A stretch of 39,870 bases of DNA. Source: Alphaproteobacteria bacterium (GTDB lineage: Bacteria > Pseudomonadota > Alphaproteobacteria > Micropepsales > Micropepsaceae). Positions 9,414-17,360 of this stretch are shown one piece after another. The notes under the pieces are model-generated. The model was not told the DNA's origin. It worked only from the letters and a program-made list of their open reading frames with translations, and did no database searches. The stretch spans positions 1 through 39,870 of the forward strand of contig CANJBZ010000037.1 in assembly GCA_947473475.1 (NCBI GenBank), read 5' to 3'. The position numbers and the translations under genes were made by a program. The number at the start of each line of letters is the position of its first letter. Positions within the stretch are counted from its first letter, which is position 1.

Positions 9414-9461
9414 ACCCAGTCACCCGGTCAAAATCAGCGCTCACTAATGACTGGGTTTCTT
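9414..9461. terminator. Possible bidirectional terminator between convergent operons
   Basis: ACCCAGTCA (9414-9422) and TGACTGGGT (9448-9456) form a perfect 9-bp inverted repeat, with TTCTT following on the plus strand. It lies where the plus-strand island and the minus-strand copper operon converge and overlaps the stop codon of the last minus-strand gene. The 25-base loop is long, so the call is weak. Confidence 0.35.
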
Positions 9462-9914
9462 GCGTAAAGGTTCCTTCGCTGCCTCTAGTGTAACGTCTCG
9501 CCCCAAGAGCTTTGCATCCTGGACAGGCAGCGTTACATCAAGAATTGGCAGCTCACCTTTCTTTAACCGCATGAGCACCACGTCTTCCCCATTTGTCAGG
9601 CGCATTCTGCCCACGTGGTAACCTGTCGGACGAAAGGCGCTTAACCCCGTCGCCGACAATGCGGCTTCATGTCCGGCGAAGCGCGCCAGTTGGTCACGAT
9701 GCGCTAGGCCACCAGCGGTCATTAGAGACAACATGAGCTTCGGAAATGCAAAAAACGGAAACAATAAAAGCGATAACGTACCGTCTTCGGTTTCGATTTC
9801 CATGCCGAGATGCTCGCCGTTTTCCGTAGACCCCACCATCAATATACGCCGGATGACGATAGCATCTTCCTTGCCAAAGGTTTTGATACCAATCTGCTCT
9901 TCGTTCATGTTCAT
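9444..9914 (-). CDS. Hypothetical protein, last gene of the copper-efflux operon
   Basis: The protein has 156 residues from the ATG at 9914. A second ATG at 9908 has better spacing to GGGAAG and may be used instead; a GTG at 9917 opens the same frame. It has no signal peptide and no clear membrane segment, although LLLFPFFAFPKLMLSLM (about residues 49-65) is quite hydrophobic. The sequence is mixed charged, with a lysine-rich C-terminus (EPLRKKPSH). I do not recognise the family. It begins 35 bases after the cytochrome gene on the same strand and so probably belongs to the operon. Confidence 0.6.
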   Translation of the reverse strand: MNMNEEQIGIKTFGKEDAIVIRRILMVGSTENGEHLGMEIETEDGTLSLLLFPFFAFPKLMLSLMTAGGLAHRDQLARFAGHEAALSATGLSAFRPTGYHVGRMRLTNGEDVVLMRLKKGELPILDVTLPVQDAKLLGRDVTLEAAKEPLRKKPSH

Positions 9915-9949
9915 CACTTCCCGTTTTGTGGCGGTTTTGCACAGCCATC

Positions 9950-10306
9950 TTATTTAGGCTCATCCTCACGCAGTCGCGGCGGGAGTGCCCTCGCGAGATA
10001 CGCCGCCACAGCGGGTATTTGCTCACGGGGGATCGTAGCGCCAGCCCTAATCATTCGTTGAATTCGGTCCGTCCAGCCCTGCACGGTGCCCCCCGAACGG
10101 ACGATCCAATCGATGTCGTGACATACCGCGCAATGTTCGAGCACGATGGCTTTCTCAGGTCCGGCAGGCAATGCAGCCAGCGCCGTCGCGCTTCCGACGG
10201 GACCACGCGCCGGGCTTGCCTCTCCATTTGCCTCCGCGTCCCCTAAGATGAGCATCGCGGAAATGCTTCCGACCCTAAGCAGACCGAGGACGTTCATGCG
10301 GTTCAT
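9950..10306 (-). CDS. Small exported c-type cytochrome
   Basis: This 118-residue protein has a hydrophobic N-terminus (about residues 5-22) suggesting export and one haem-attachment motif, CAVCH (residues 59-63), followed by DIDWIVRSGGTVQGWTDRIQ. The C-terminal helix IPAVAAYLARALPP is typical of small class I cytochromes. Met85 (in IQRMIRAG) is a possible distal ligand. Only one base separates the pump stop from this ATG, so translation is probably coupled to the Cu(I) pump. It could accept electrons in a periplasmic copper oxidation step, but that is inference. No oxidase partner is seen in the window. Confidence 0.82.
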   Translation of the reverse strand: MNRMNVLGLLRVGSISAMLILGDAEANGEASPARGPVGSATALAALPAGPEKAIVLEHCAVCHDIDWIVRSGGTVQGWTDRIQRMIRAGATIPREQIPAVAAYLARALPPRLREDEPK

Positions 10307-10307
10307 T

Positions 10308-13300
10308 CTAGGTTGCCGATATTGCCCCTACTTCGCGAACAGGGGCGCCCCTTCCCCGCCATCGCCGAATGTCTTCGCCGATGGCGAAAAGGCACGGGAT
10401 TAGAAACAGCACATAAACCGTCGAACTAATCATTCCGCCGACCGTAGGAGTGGCAATCGGCTTCATGATCTCCATGCCCGGACCGGTCGAAAGCATAACT
10501 GGCAAAAGTGAGAGAACCGTCGCCGCAACGGTCATCAGTTTGGGCCGCAACCGCAAAACGGAACCATCGACCACAGCATCCATGTAGGTTTCGGCCGGGC
10601 CTTTGCGCGCAAGCGCTTGCCGAATGAAAATGATCATAATGATGCCGGTCTGAATCGCCACTGCGAAGAGTGCGATGTACCCGATCACGACAGCGGTCGT
10701 CATGGAATAGCCAAGCAGCCATTGCAGGAAGACGCCGCCGACCAGCGCAAAGGGCACCGATGCCATGATCAAAAGACTATCGGCAACGGACCGAAATGCG
10801 AGCGAGAGCAGAACAAAGATGATCAGCAGTGTAACGGGAACAATAAGCTGCAATTGAGACCGAGCGCTGGCGGCATATTGATAATCACCTGTCCATTCGA
10901 GTGAATAGCCGGCAGGAAGCGCGAGCGCCTTGGCGAGATAGGGCTTTGCTTGTTCTACGTAGTCCGTCGCTGTGACATTCGGGTTGAGATAGACAAAAAC
11001 GTATCCCGCCAAAGCGCCATTGTCGTTGCGGATCATCTCCGGCATTTTTTTGACGGCTACGTCCGCGATCTCCCGCAGACTAATAGTGCCGCCGCCCGGC
11101 ACCACCATGGGTGTGTTGCGTACCTTATCGAGCGTATCGAGATATTCCGGCGAATATTGGACGCTCAGCGGTACGGGCAGGCTTCCGCGCTCTTTGATGG
11201 AAACGACATTGTCGCCGCCTATCGCGTAGCGCACGATCGGCATGGCTTCGTCGGCCGTAATGCCCGCTTGCGCTAAGCGAGCCGGATCGAACTCCACATC
11301 GATAAAATAACCTTCCGAAATGCGTTCGGCGATCACCGATTGGGTGCCGGCAAATGTTCTTAGGGCTGCTTCGGCCTTTTGCCCTAGTTCTTCTATGGTG
11401 GCGATATCAATACCTTTGATCTTAATGCCCACGGGCGTCTGAATGCCCGTATCCTGCATGACCACGCGCGCATTGATCGGCTGGACCCACATATTGACGT
11501 AACCCACGATCTTCATCGCCTTGTCCATTTCGGCGGTCAGCTTCGCTTTCGTCATTCCAGGCCGCCATTCCGATTCCGGTTTAAGCAGCACGGTGGCTTC
11601 GATCATCGTTACCGGCGCGGAGTCGGTCGCTGTGTCGGCGCGGCCAAGTTTTCCGAAGACGCTCGTTACTTCGGGAAAGCTTTTCAGCTTCTTGTCGATC
11701 TGCTGCAGAACCCAGCCGGCCTCGCGCGCAGGAACACCGGGCAGCGTCGTTGGCATGTACAGGATCGAGCCCTCCTCCAGCTGGGGCATGAAATCCTTTT
11801 TGAATCCCCCAATGAGAACAACCGCGACTGCCAAGGCGACGAGATTGGCGGCAAGAAATGCGTAACGAAAACGGACGACTGCGTTTACGGCCCGCCGATA
11901 CAGATTCACAAACGCGAGTTCGCGGTGGCCTTGCGGCTTTAACTTGCGGCCCTGGAAAACCCAAACGACGATGATGGGCAGAAGGAAAAGGGTGAGCAGA
12001 GTAGAAAATGCCATGGCGAACGTCTTGCTGAACGCCAGGGGATCGAACATGCGGCCTTCCTTTTCGCCGAGGAAGAAGACGGGAAGAAACGACGCAAGGA
12101 TGATGAGGAGGGAGAAGAGCAGCGGCCGCGCCACATTCGTGATGGAATGCACGATAATATCACGCCGTTGCGCCACGGATGCGTTCGGATGCGCGGACAA
12201 CTCTGCGGTACAGTTCTCTACGATCACAATGGTCGCGTCTACCATTTCTCCAATGGCGATGAAGAGACCTGCGAGCGAGAACAAATTGATCGTCTGGTGG
12301 AACAGAGACAGCGGCATCGCCGTGAACAGCACGCCCAAAAGCAAGACCGCAACGGGGGCGATGGCGGTTCGGGGATTGTGCAAGAACAGCGCCGTGATCA
12401 GGATGACAACGATCAATTCATAAATTAGCGTCGTTATAAAATGTTCGAGCGTCCCCCAGATCAGCGTCGAGCGGTTGTACGCTGGCACAATGTCGATGCC
12501 CATCGGCAGAGACGCTTTGACCTCACGAAGCTTTGCGTCGAGCGCCCCGGTGACTTCGAGGACGTTTTGCTTCTGCTCCATGACGACGATGCCTGCAACG
12601 ACCTCGCCGGCGCCGTTCAAATCCGCAATGCCGCGGCGTTGGTCATAACCAATCTGGATATAGCCAATATCCTTAAGAAGGACGGGTTTCCCATTGGGGC
12701 TCCGGCCCAGCACCATCTGTTCCAGGCTATTAATGTCGTTGTTGCTTACGACGCCACGAATTTGATAATCGCGGTTGGTGACTTCGATGGTCCTTCCACC
12801 GGCTTCTTGGAAGGAACTTTGTAGTGTTGTTACGAGCTGCCTGAGCGAAATGCCCGCTTCCGCCAGCAATGGTGGGAAAATTTTCAACTGATACTGCTTC
12901 TCCAAACCGCCAACAGAAGCCACTTCGGCGACTCCGGGCACTGTCTGTAGGGCAGGCTTGATCTGATTTTCATTCAGCAGGCGCAAATCGCGAGGATCGC
13001 GAGTCCCCTCCTTGTCGATAAGGGCGTACTCATAAATCCATCCCATGCTGCTTGCGTTGGGTCCGAGTGTAACAATCGCATCTGGTGGCAATTGCGGACG
13101 AATGGCGCTGATGCGGTCGGCAACAAGCTGACGAACAGCCGGGCGTTGCCCCTCGCTCTTTAGGATGACGTAAATGAAGGAATAGCCCATATGGGATGTG
13201 GCTCGAACCGCTTGAATCTCGGAAGCGCCGGCCAAAGACTTAATGATGGGTTCTGTAACTTCGGTCTCTAGCAGTTCGGGCGTGCGCGGCCATTTAGCGT

Positions 13301-13448
13301 AAACAATGATTTGCGGATCGGAAATGTCGGGAATGGCGTCAAGCGGCGCGGTGCGGATTGCGTAAGCACTTAAAAGGACGCCCGCTAAGACGAGCAGCCC
13401 TATAATCAGCCGGTATTGCAAGACCCGTGCAACAATGGTGGCGATCAT
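10308..13448 (-). CDS. CusA-type Cu(I)/Ag(I) efflux RND transporter
   Basis: The 1046-residue pump starts at the ATG at 13448 (MIATIVARVLQYRLIIGLLV); the frame opens earlier but only inside the preceding gene. The three CusA substrate methionines are all present with the E. coli spacing: Met565 (SILYMPTTLPG), Met615 (DSAPVTMIE) and Met664 (NARVVMQDTG), 50 and 49 residues apart. The nearby acidic residues Asp609 and Glu617 match CusA Asp617 and Glu625. TM4 has AIGEMVDATIVIVEN with the relay Asp404. These features support export of monovalent copper or silver, unlike the CzcA-like pump at 2017. The adaptor gene ends 10 bases upstream. No dedicated outer-membrane factor is encoded in this operon. 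Confidence 0.93.
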   Translation of the reverse strand: MIATIVARVLQYRLIIGLLVLAGVLLSAYAIRTAPLDAIPDISDPQIIVYAKWPRTPELLETEVTEPIIKSLAGASEIQAVRATSHMGYSFIYVILKSEGQRPAVRQLVADRISAIRPQLPPDAIVTLGPNASSMGWIYEYALIDKEGTRDPRDLRLLNENQIKPALQTVPGVAEVASVGGLEKQYQLKIFPPLLAEAGISLRQLVTTLQSSFQEAGGRTIEVTNRDYQIRGVVSNNDINSLEQMVLGRSPNGKPVLLKDIGYIQIGYDQRRGIADLNGAGEVVAGIVVMEQKQNVLEVTGALDAKLREVKASLPMGIDIVPAYNRSTLIWGTLEHFITTLIYELIVVILITALFLHNPRTAIAPVAVLLLGVLFTAMPLSLFHQTINLFSLAGLFIAIGEMVDATIVIVENCTAELSAHPNASVAQRRDIIVHSITNVARPLLFSLLIILASFLPVFFLGEKEGRMFDPLAFSKTFAMAFSTLLTLFLLPIIVVWVFQGRKLKPQGHRELAFVNLYRRAVNAVVRFRYAFLAANLVALAVAVVLIGGFKKDFMPQLEEGSILYMPTTLPGVPAREAGWVLQQIDKKLKSFPEVTSVFGKLGRADTATDSAPVTMIEATVLLKPESEWRPGMTKAKLTAEMDKAMKIVGYVNMWVQPINARVVMQDTGIQTPVGIKIKGIDIATIEELGQKAEAALRTFAGTQSVIAERISEGYFIDVEFDPARLAQAGITADEAMPIVRYAIGGDNVVSIKERGSLPVPLSVQYSPEYLDTLDKVRNTPMVVPGGGTISLREIADVAVKKMPEMIRNDNGALAGYVFVYLNPNVTATDYVEQAKPYLAKALALPAGYSLEWTGDYQYAASARSQLQLIVPVTLLIIFVLLSLAFRSVADSLLIMASVPFALVGGVFLQWLLGYSMTTAVVIGYIALFAVAIQTGIIMIIFIRQALARKGPAETYMDAVVDGSVLRLRPKLMTVAATVLSLLPVMLSTGPGMEIMKPIATPTVGGMISSTVYVLFLIPCLFAIGEDIRRWRGRGAPVREVGAISAT

Positions 13449-13458
13449 CGATTCCGGC

Positions 13459-14511
13459 TCATTGCACCGAGAACGAGAACTCGCCCTCAAGAGTCTTAGA
13501 TAACGCAACGGTCCGCCATTTCACTTTGTACGTCCCGGCGGGCAGAGGTGTTTTCGGCATCGCCATCAGCATAGTTGCGCCCATGGGCATGGCTTCACCC
13601 ACTTCAATCCGGCTGCCGTCAGCTTTTGTAACTTCGAAGCTCGATGTTTTAGGATCGACCGGCCGGTTGAACATAACATGGATCATGGGCAACGGCCCTT
13701 TGACCTTCGAATTAGCCCCGGGGTCTGTCATGATCAATGCGGGAGCAGTTCCCGAGTTTGCAGGCGGCGCATTTGCTGCCATGGCGCCGTGCTCCATGCC
13801 GGGCATGGAGCCGTGATCCATTCCCGGCATCGCCGCCATCATAGTTGCCGGCGATTTTAATTTGGTCTCTGCATCGACGAAGAAGCTGCCTATTGAGACG
13901 ATCTGATCGCCTTCTTTGAGCCCATCGGTGACTTGCGTGTAGAGCTCGCCTTGCAAGCCCGTCTTGATCACTTGGGGCGTGTACTGCCCGGGTTGCTTCT
14001 GAATATAGACAACGTGATCGTCGCCTTCTTCGATGATCGACACATTAGGTACGGACAGAAACGGCCCGCGCTCGACGACAATTTCCATCAGATAACGCGA
14101 GACGTCGTTCGATGTCTCAACGGGAAGCGTGCCTTCTATAGAAGCGCCGCCGGCTTGCGGTGCTATCTTGGTAATTCGCCCAAGATGTTTTCGCGTCCTG
14201 GTGTTAACTGTGTAGGCCTCAAAACGTTGGCCTAATTGCACTAATTCTGATTCCGGCGGACGCAGGAATGCCGTCAGCGTTTTGCGGCTCGCGTCCAAGC
14301 GGCCCGCAGTGCGAATCCAATTCTGGATAGGGCGTGTTGCGGCTTGTGTCAGCGTGAGTGTCAGTTCCGACGCTTGCGCATCGCTGACCGCCGTGCCCGC
14401 TGGCGGTGCTTTACGCGTAAAATCGCGCACACCTGCCGCCTGCGCGGAAGAAAGAAGGGTGAGGGGCACGAGCCAGATCAGATTACGCAAAACCGACCGC
14501 ATGCTGCTCAT
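13459..14511 (-). CDS. Hairpin-less RND adaptor fused to a CopC-like domain by a Met/His-rich linker
   Basis: The protein has 350 residues. A signal peptide covers about residues 1-25. Residues 50-220 resemble the beta-barrel and membrane-proximal parts of CusB-type adaptors (GQRFEAYTVNTRTRKHLGRI, then GLKEGDQIVSIGSFFVDAET). The lipoyl halves and the long alpha-hairpin that normally reaches the outer-membrane channel are missing or reduced. Residues 224-244 form a metal-binding-looking linker (MMAAMPGMDHGSMPGMEHGA). Residues 258-349 match the CopC fold: TDPGANSKV, IHVMFNRPVDP, MPKTPLPAGTYKVKWRTVAL. The His of the CopC Cu(II) site in the last part (TH in CopC) is absent here (SKTLEG). It probably hands copper to the CusA-type pump. 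ATG 14502 is an alternative start. Confidence 0.82.
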   Translation of the reverse strand: MSSMRSVLRNLIWLVPLTLLSSAQAAGVRDFTRKAPPAGTAVSDAQASELTLTLTQAATRPIQNWIRTAGRLDASRKTLTAFLRPPESELVQLGQRFEAYTVNTRTRKHLGRITKIAPQAGGASIEGTLPVETSNDVSRYLMEIVVERGPFLSVPNVSIIEEGDDHVVYIQKQPGQYTPQVIKTGLQGELYTQVTDGLKEGDQIVSIGSFFVDAETKLKSPATMMAAMPGMDHGSMPGMEHGAMAANAPPANSGTAPALIMTDPGANSKVKGPLPMIHVMFNRPVDPKTSSFEVTKADGSRIEVGEAMPMGATMLMAMPKTPLPAGTYKVKWRTVALSKTLEGEFSFSVQ

Positions 14512-14553
14512 AACTCAAAACATACCCCTCACGAGGTGCTAAACGTGATCTGC

Positions 14554-15819
14554 CTAGTGGCAGTAATTGTCTTTGCTATCCATGATGTGCGTTCCCCAGG
14601 GATAGAGGCCGACATTGGGCACGCGCTCCACAGCTTCCGTCCGGCCATCCACGATATAGACCGAATTGTCGGTTGCACTGGCGACGTAGAGCTTCTCGTC
14701 CGCAACATCGGTGGTTGACGTCTGAAGAAACAGGTTCTGACCAATTTTTAGACGACCGGCGGGCGTGAGCGTGTTCAAATTGTAGCTATAGAGAAAGCCT
14801 GTCGTCGAGCCGATGACCCAGGCCTTTCCGCCGGCAAAATTGATGCCGGTCATGTCCTTCGGGCCTTCCAGCGTCGATACAACCTCATTTTTCTGGGTAT
14901 CAATGATGGAGATGGTCTGGTCACCGTTGTTGGCGGTGATGAGATATTTGCCGTCATGGCTCATATAGCCGCGCCAAGGATCTCGTCCCACCCTAATGAC
15001 CTTGATAACCTTGTCCTCGCGCGTGTCGATGACGCCCACGACGCCAAGATCGCCATCCGCGGCATAAAGGTAACGTCCATCGGCGCTGGGCGTCGCGTTA
15101 AATATTCCGTGTATTTCGCTCAGGTACTTTGTCGGCTCAAGGGCCGAAATGCCTGGTGTCGGAGCGATCTGGATTCGCTTGATTACCTCATGGCGCGTCA
15201 CGTCGATGACGCTGACAAAATGAGCACCGTAATTGCCGACATAAGCTTTGGAGCCGTCCGGGGTGAAGGTGATATTCAGCGGTTCTTTCAGGCCTTCAAT
15301 CGTTTTGATCACGCTCAGCGACTGCATATCGATGACGCTGATGGAATCACCCTCTGGATTACCCTGATAATAATACCGGCCGTCGGGCGAGAACGATAAA
15401 TGCTCGGGGAAAAGCCCTACCGGAATGACCTTCACCAATTTCAGCGTATGCGCATCGATGATGTAGGCCTTGCTGGAGCGTTGACCGCCGGTAACAACGT
15501 AGCGACCGTCAGGCGACATCATTACCATGTGCGGATTGACGTTGTTGCCGAGGAACGTCTTTCCGACAATCTTCTTGGTCGAGATGTCCATGAACGCGAT
15601 TTCGTTGGAGTCGCGATTGACTATCATCACCACCTTGGTCGGGTCGGGGACCAGTATGCCTGGCCCGCTTTGCGGGGCCGGCATCGCCATGTTCGGCATG
15701 TTGGGCATATTCGGCATGTTTGGCATCGCCGACTGCGCAGCGAGGGAGCCAGACGAGCTGATCAGACCGGCTGTTCCAACCAGAATAGAGGCAATCGCTG
15801 CAAGGTTAAAAGTGCGCAT
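14554..15819 (-). CDS. Exported YVTN/YncE-type beta-propeller protein with Met-Pro-Asn repeats
   Basis: The 421-residue protein starts at the ATG at 15819, which has AAGGAG six bases upstream; the frame opens earlier at TTG 15825. The signal peptide ends near residue 28. Residues 32-46 are a methionine-rich run (MPNMPNMPNMPNMAM), a type of motif that binds Cu(I) in other periplasmic proteins. The rest is a seven-bladed-type propeller with YVTN-like repeats, for example SPDGRYVVTG, TPDGSKAYVGNYG and MSHDGKYLITANNGDQTISI. The protein ends in Cys-His. Propellers of this class are often periplasmic binding or scaffolding proteins without known catalysis. Its place between porin and adaptor suggests a role in periplasmic copper handling; the exact function is unknown. 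Confidence 0.85.
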   Translation of the reverse strand: MRTFNLAAIASILVGTAGLISSSGSLAAQSAMPNMPNMPNMPNMAMPAPQSGPGILVPDPTKVVMIVNRDSNEIAFMDISTKKIVGKTFLGNNVNPHMVMMSPDGRYVVTGGQRSSKAYIIDAHTLKLVKVIPVGLFPEHLSFSPDGRYYYQGNPEGDSISVIDMQSLSVIKTIEGLKEPLNITFTPDGSKAYVGNYGAHFVSVIDVTRHEVIKRIQIAPTPGISALEPTKYLSEIHGIFNATPSADGRYLYAADGDLGVVGVIDTREDKVIKVIRVGRDPWRGYMSHDGKYLITANNGDQTISIIDTQKNEVVSTLEGPKDMTGINFAGGKAWVIGSTTGFLYSYNLNTLTPAGRLKIGQNLFLQTSTTDVADEKLYVASATDNSVYIVDGRTEAVERVPNVGLYPWGTHIMDSKDNYCH

Positions 15820-15839
15820 CTTCAACTCCTTCGAGTTTG

Positions 15840-17360
15840 TCAGAACGTCACGCCCATCCGAAGACCGGGAATGAAAAAGTTAGAACGGATGCCCGACTCC
15901 ATCACGTATTGCAGCATCATTGACACTGCGAGGTGGTCCGTCAGGTGTAGATTATAGAAGCCTTCGACCAGTTTTTCATTGGGGGCGGTCAAGTCGCTCG
16001 GCCCTTGTACAACTTCGGTCTGGGCATAGCCGACTCCCCATCTGTCCAACGGATTTAATGCAAACGGAGCTTGGAAGCCGAACCCGCCGTCAAAGAAGTG
16101 CACCCGCGTTCCGCCAACATCGCCATTGCCATAGCGGCCAAAGATTGTGACTTCCGGCGTCAGATGCTGGTCGATGCTGATGCCCCAGCCAGTTCTGTCC
16201 TGCCCGGTGCTGTTATCCACGCGACCCCATAGGCGATAATGACCTTCACCCAGGCCGAAGGGGACGGCGATAACTTCGACTTCCGCCAGAGAGAAGATCG
16301 AGTCATTCAGATTGGTCGCGATAGGATTGGTGGGATCGGCTTCGCTTTGCTGCACGCCGATTTTAACATTGTAGAATGACTTCGGGTCCCAAACAGCCAC
16401 GGCGCCAAGGCCGTTATTGGCCAAACCAAGAACCTGATTGTTCACCAAGGCATCGCTAATAAATTGTGAGGTCTCGTCATTGGCAACCGCATTGCGGTCG
16501 AAGTAATTTGTCAGGTCGACTTGGCCGAGCGTAAGCCCCAATCTTTGCCCGAAAATTTCCGTGCGAATCCAGGCTTCCCGCATCTGCAGCCGATTGTTCG
16601 ATAGGCGGGCGCCCTGACTGTTGAGGAGCGTAAGCGCCGGAATTTCACCATTCGGCGTCGGTCCACCAATCGCGACAACGTCTGCAAAAAAGCTTGTATT
16701 CAAGGCAGCGGATTGCGCCAAAAAGGTAATGTCTGACTGTGTCACTCCGTAAATGTGGCCATCCGGGTCCTTAGGGAATAGTTTTGGACCGCGCGTTTGA
16801 AACGCGCCTTGAATTGTCGTGATGCTGCTGACGCCAAGCTGGATGCCATTCTCGGCCTCTTTGGCGAGGGCCTCTTCAATCTCATCCTCGACAACTTGGC
16901 GGCGGAAGACGCGCTCCCGCTGATATGTCTTCTGGGCGGTTAAACCCGGTCCCGGTTGATCGAACTCGTTACCGTTCTGATCGACATAAACGTCGACCTC
17001 TTTGACATTGATTTTTGGCGCGGACAGGACCGTGTTGGTTTCAAGGTCCGTTAGCCGCTGGTCGATCTGTTCCAAGCGATCGAGAATCGCTTGGGTGTCT
17101 AGATTCGCCGGCGGAGGAGACAACGGCACCCCCGGCATTCCAGAGCGACCTTCGATCTGGTTCAACCTTTGTTCGAACTGTTGCAGCCTTTGAAGAAGGA
17201 GCTGTCGGTCATCCATCGGCTGCCCGCCAGCCGCCTGGGCAACAATAACCTGCCGGTTTGCTTCTTGCGCAAGAGCGGCGCCGCAGCTAGCGGCGGTTAA
17301 TACGGCCGTTATGGCCGTACCCGCCAAAAAGCGCCATCTCCGATTAAGCACTTCTTTCAT
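15840..17360 (-). CDS. OprB-like outer-membrane porin with N-terminal coiled coil
   Basis: The protein has 506 residues from the ATG at 17360. A GTG three codons earlier (17369), next to GGGGAG, is an alternative start. The signal peptide runs to about residue 31 (GAALAQE). Two coiled-coil stretches follow: LLLQRLQQFEQRLNQIE and AILDRLEQIDQRLTDLE. From about residue 150 the sequence is a beta-barrel pattern, with REAWIRTEIFGQRLGLTLGQ and a C-terminal strand ending in GLRMGVTF, the terminal Phe being the usual BAM-recognition residue. The barrel resembles carbohydrate-selective OprB porins and other proteins with periplasmic trimerising coils. It is the first gene of the copper operon, 20 bases before the propeller gene. 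It might serve as the passive outer-membrane exit in place of a CusC channel; this is inference. Confidence 0.78.
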   Translation of the reverse strand: MKEVLNRRWRFLAGTAITAVLTAASCGAALAQEANRQVIVAQAAGGQPMDDRQLLLQRLQQFEQRLNQIEGRSGMPGVPLSPPPANLDTQAILDRLEQIDQRLTDLETNTVLSAPKINVKEVDVYVDQNGNEFDQPGPGLTAQKTYQRERVFRRQVVEDEIEEALAKEAENGIQLGVSSITTIQGAFQTRGPKLFPKDPDGHIYGVTQSDITFLAQSAALNTSFFADVVAIGGPTPNGEIPALTLLNSQGARLSNNRLQMREAWIRTEIFGQRLGLTLGQVDLTNYFDRNAVANDETSQFISDALVNNQVLGLANNGLGAVAVWDPKSFYNVKIGVQQSEADPTNPIATNLNDSIFSLAEVEVIAVPFGLGEGHYRLWGRVDNSTGQDRTGWGISIDQHLTPEVTIFGRYGNGDVGGTRVHFFDGGFGFQAPFALNPLDRWGVGYAQTEVVQGPSDLTAPNEKLVEGFYNLHLTDHLAVSMMLQYVMESGIRSNFFIPGLRMGVTF

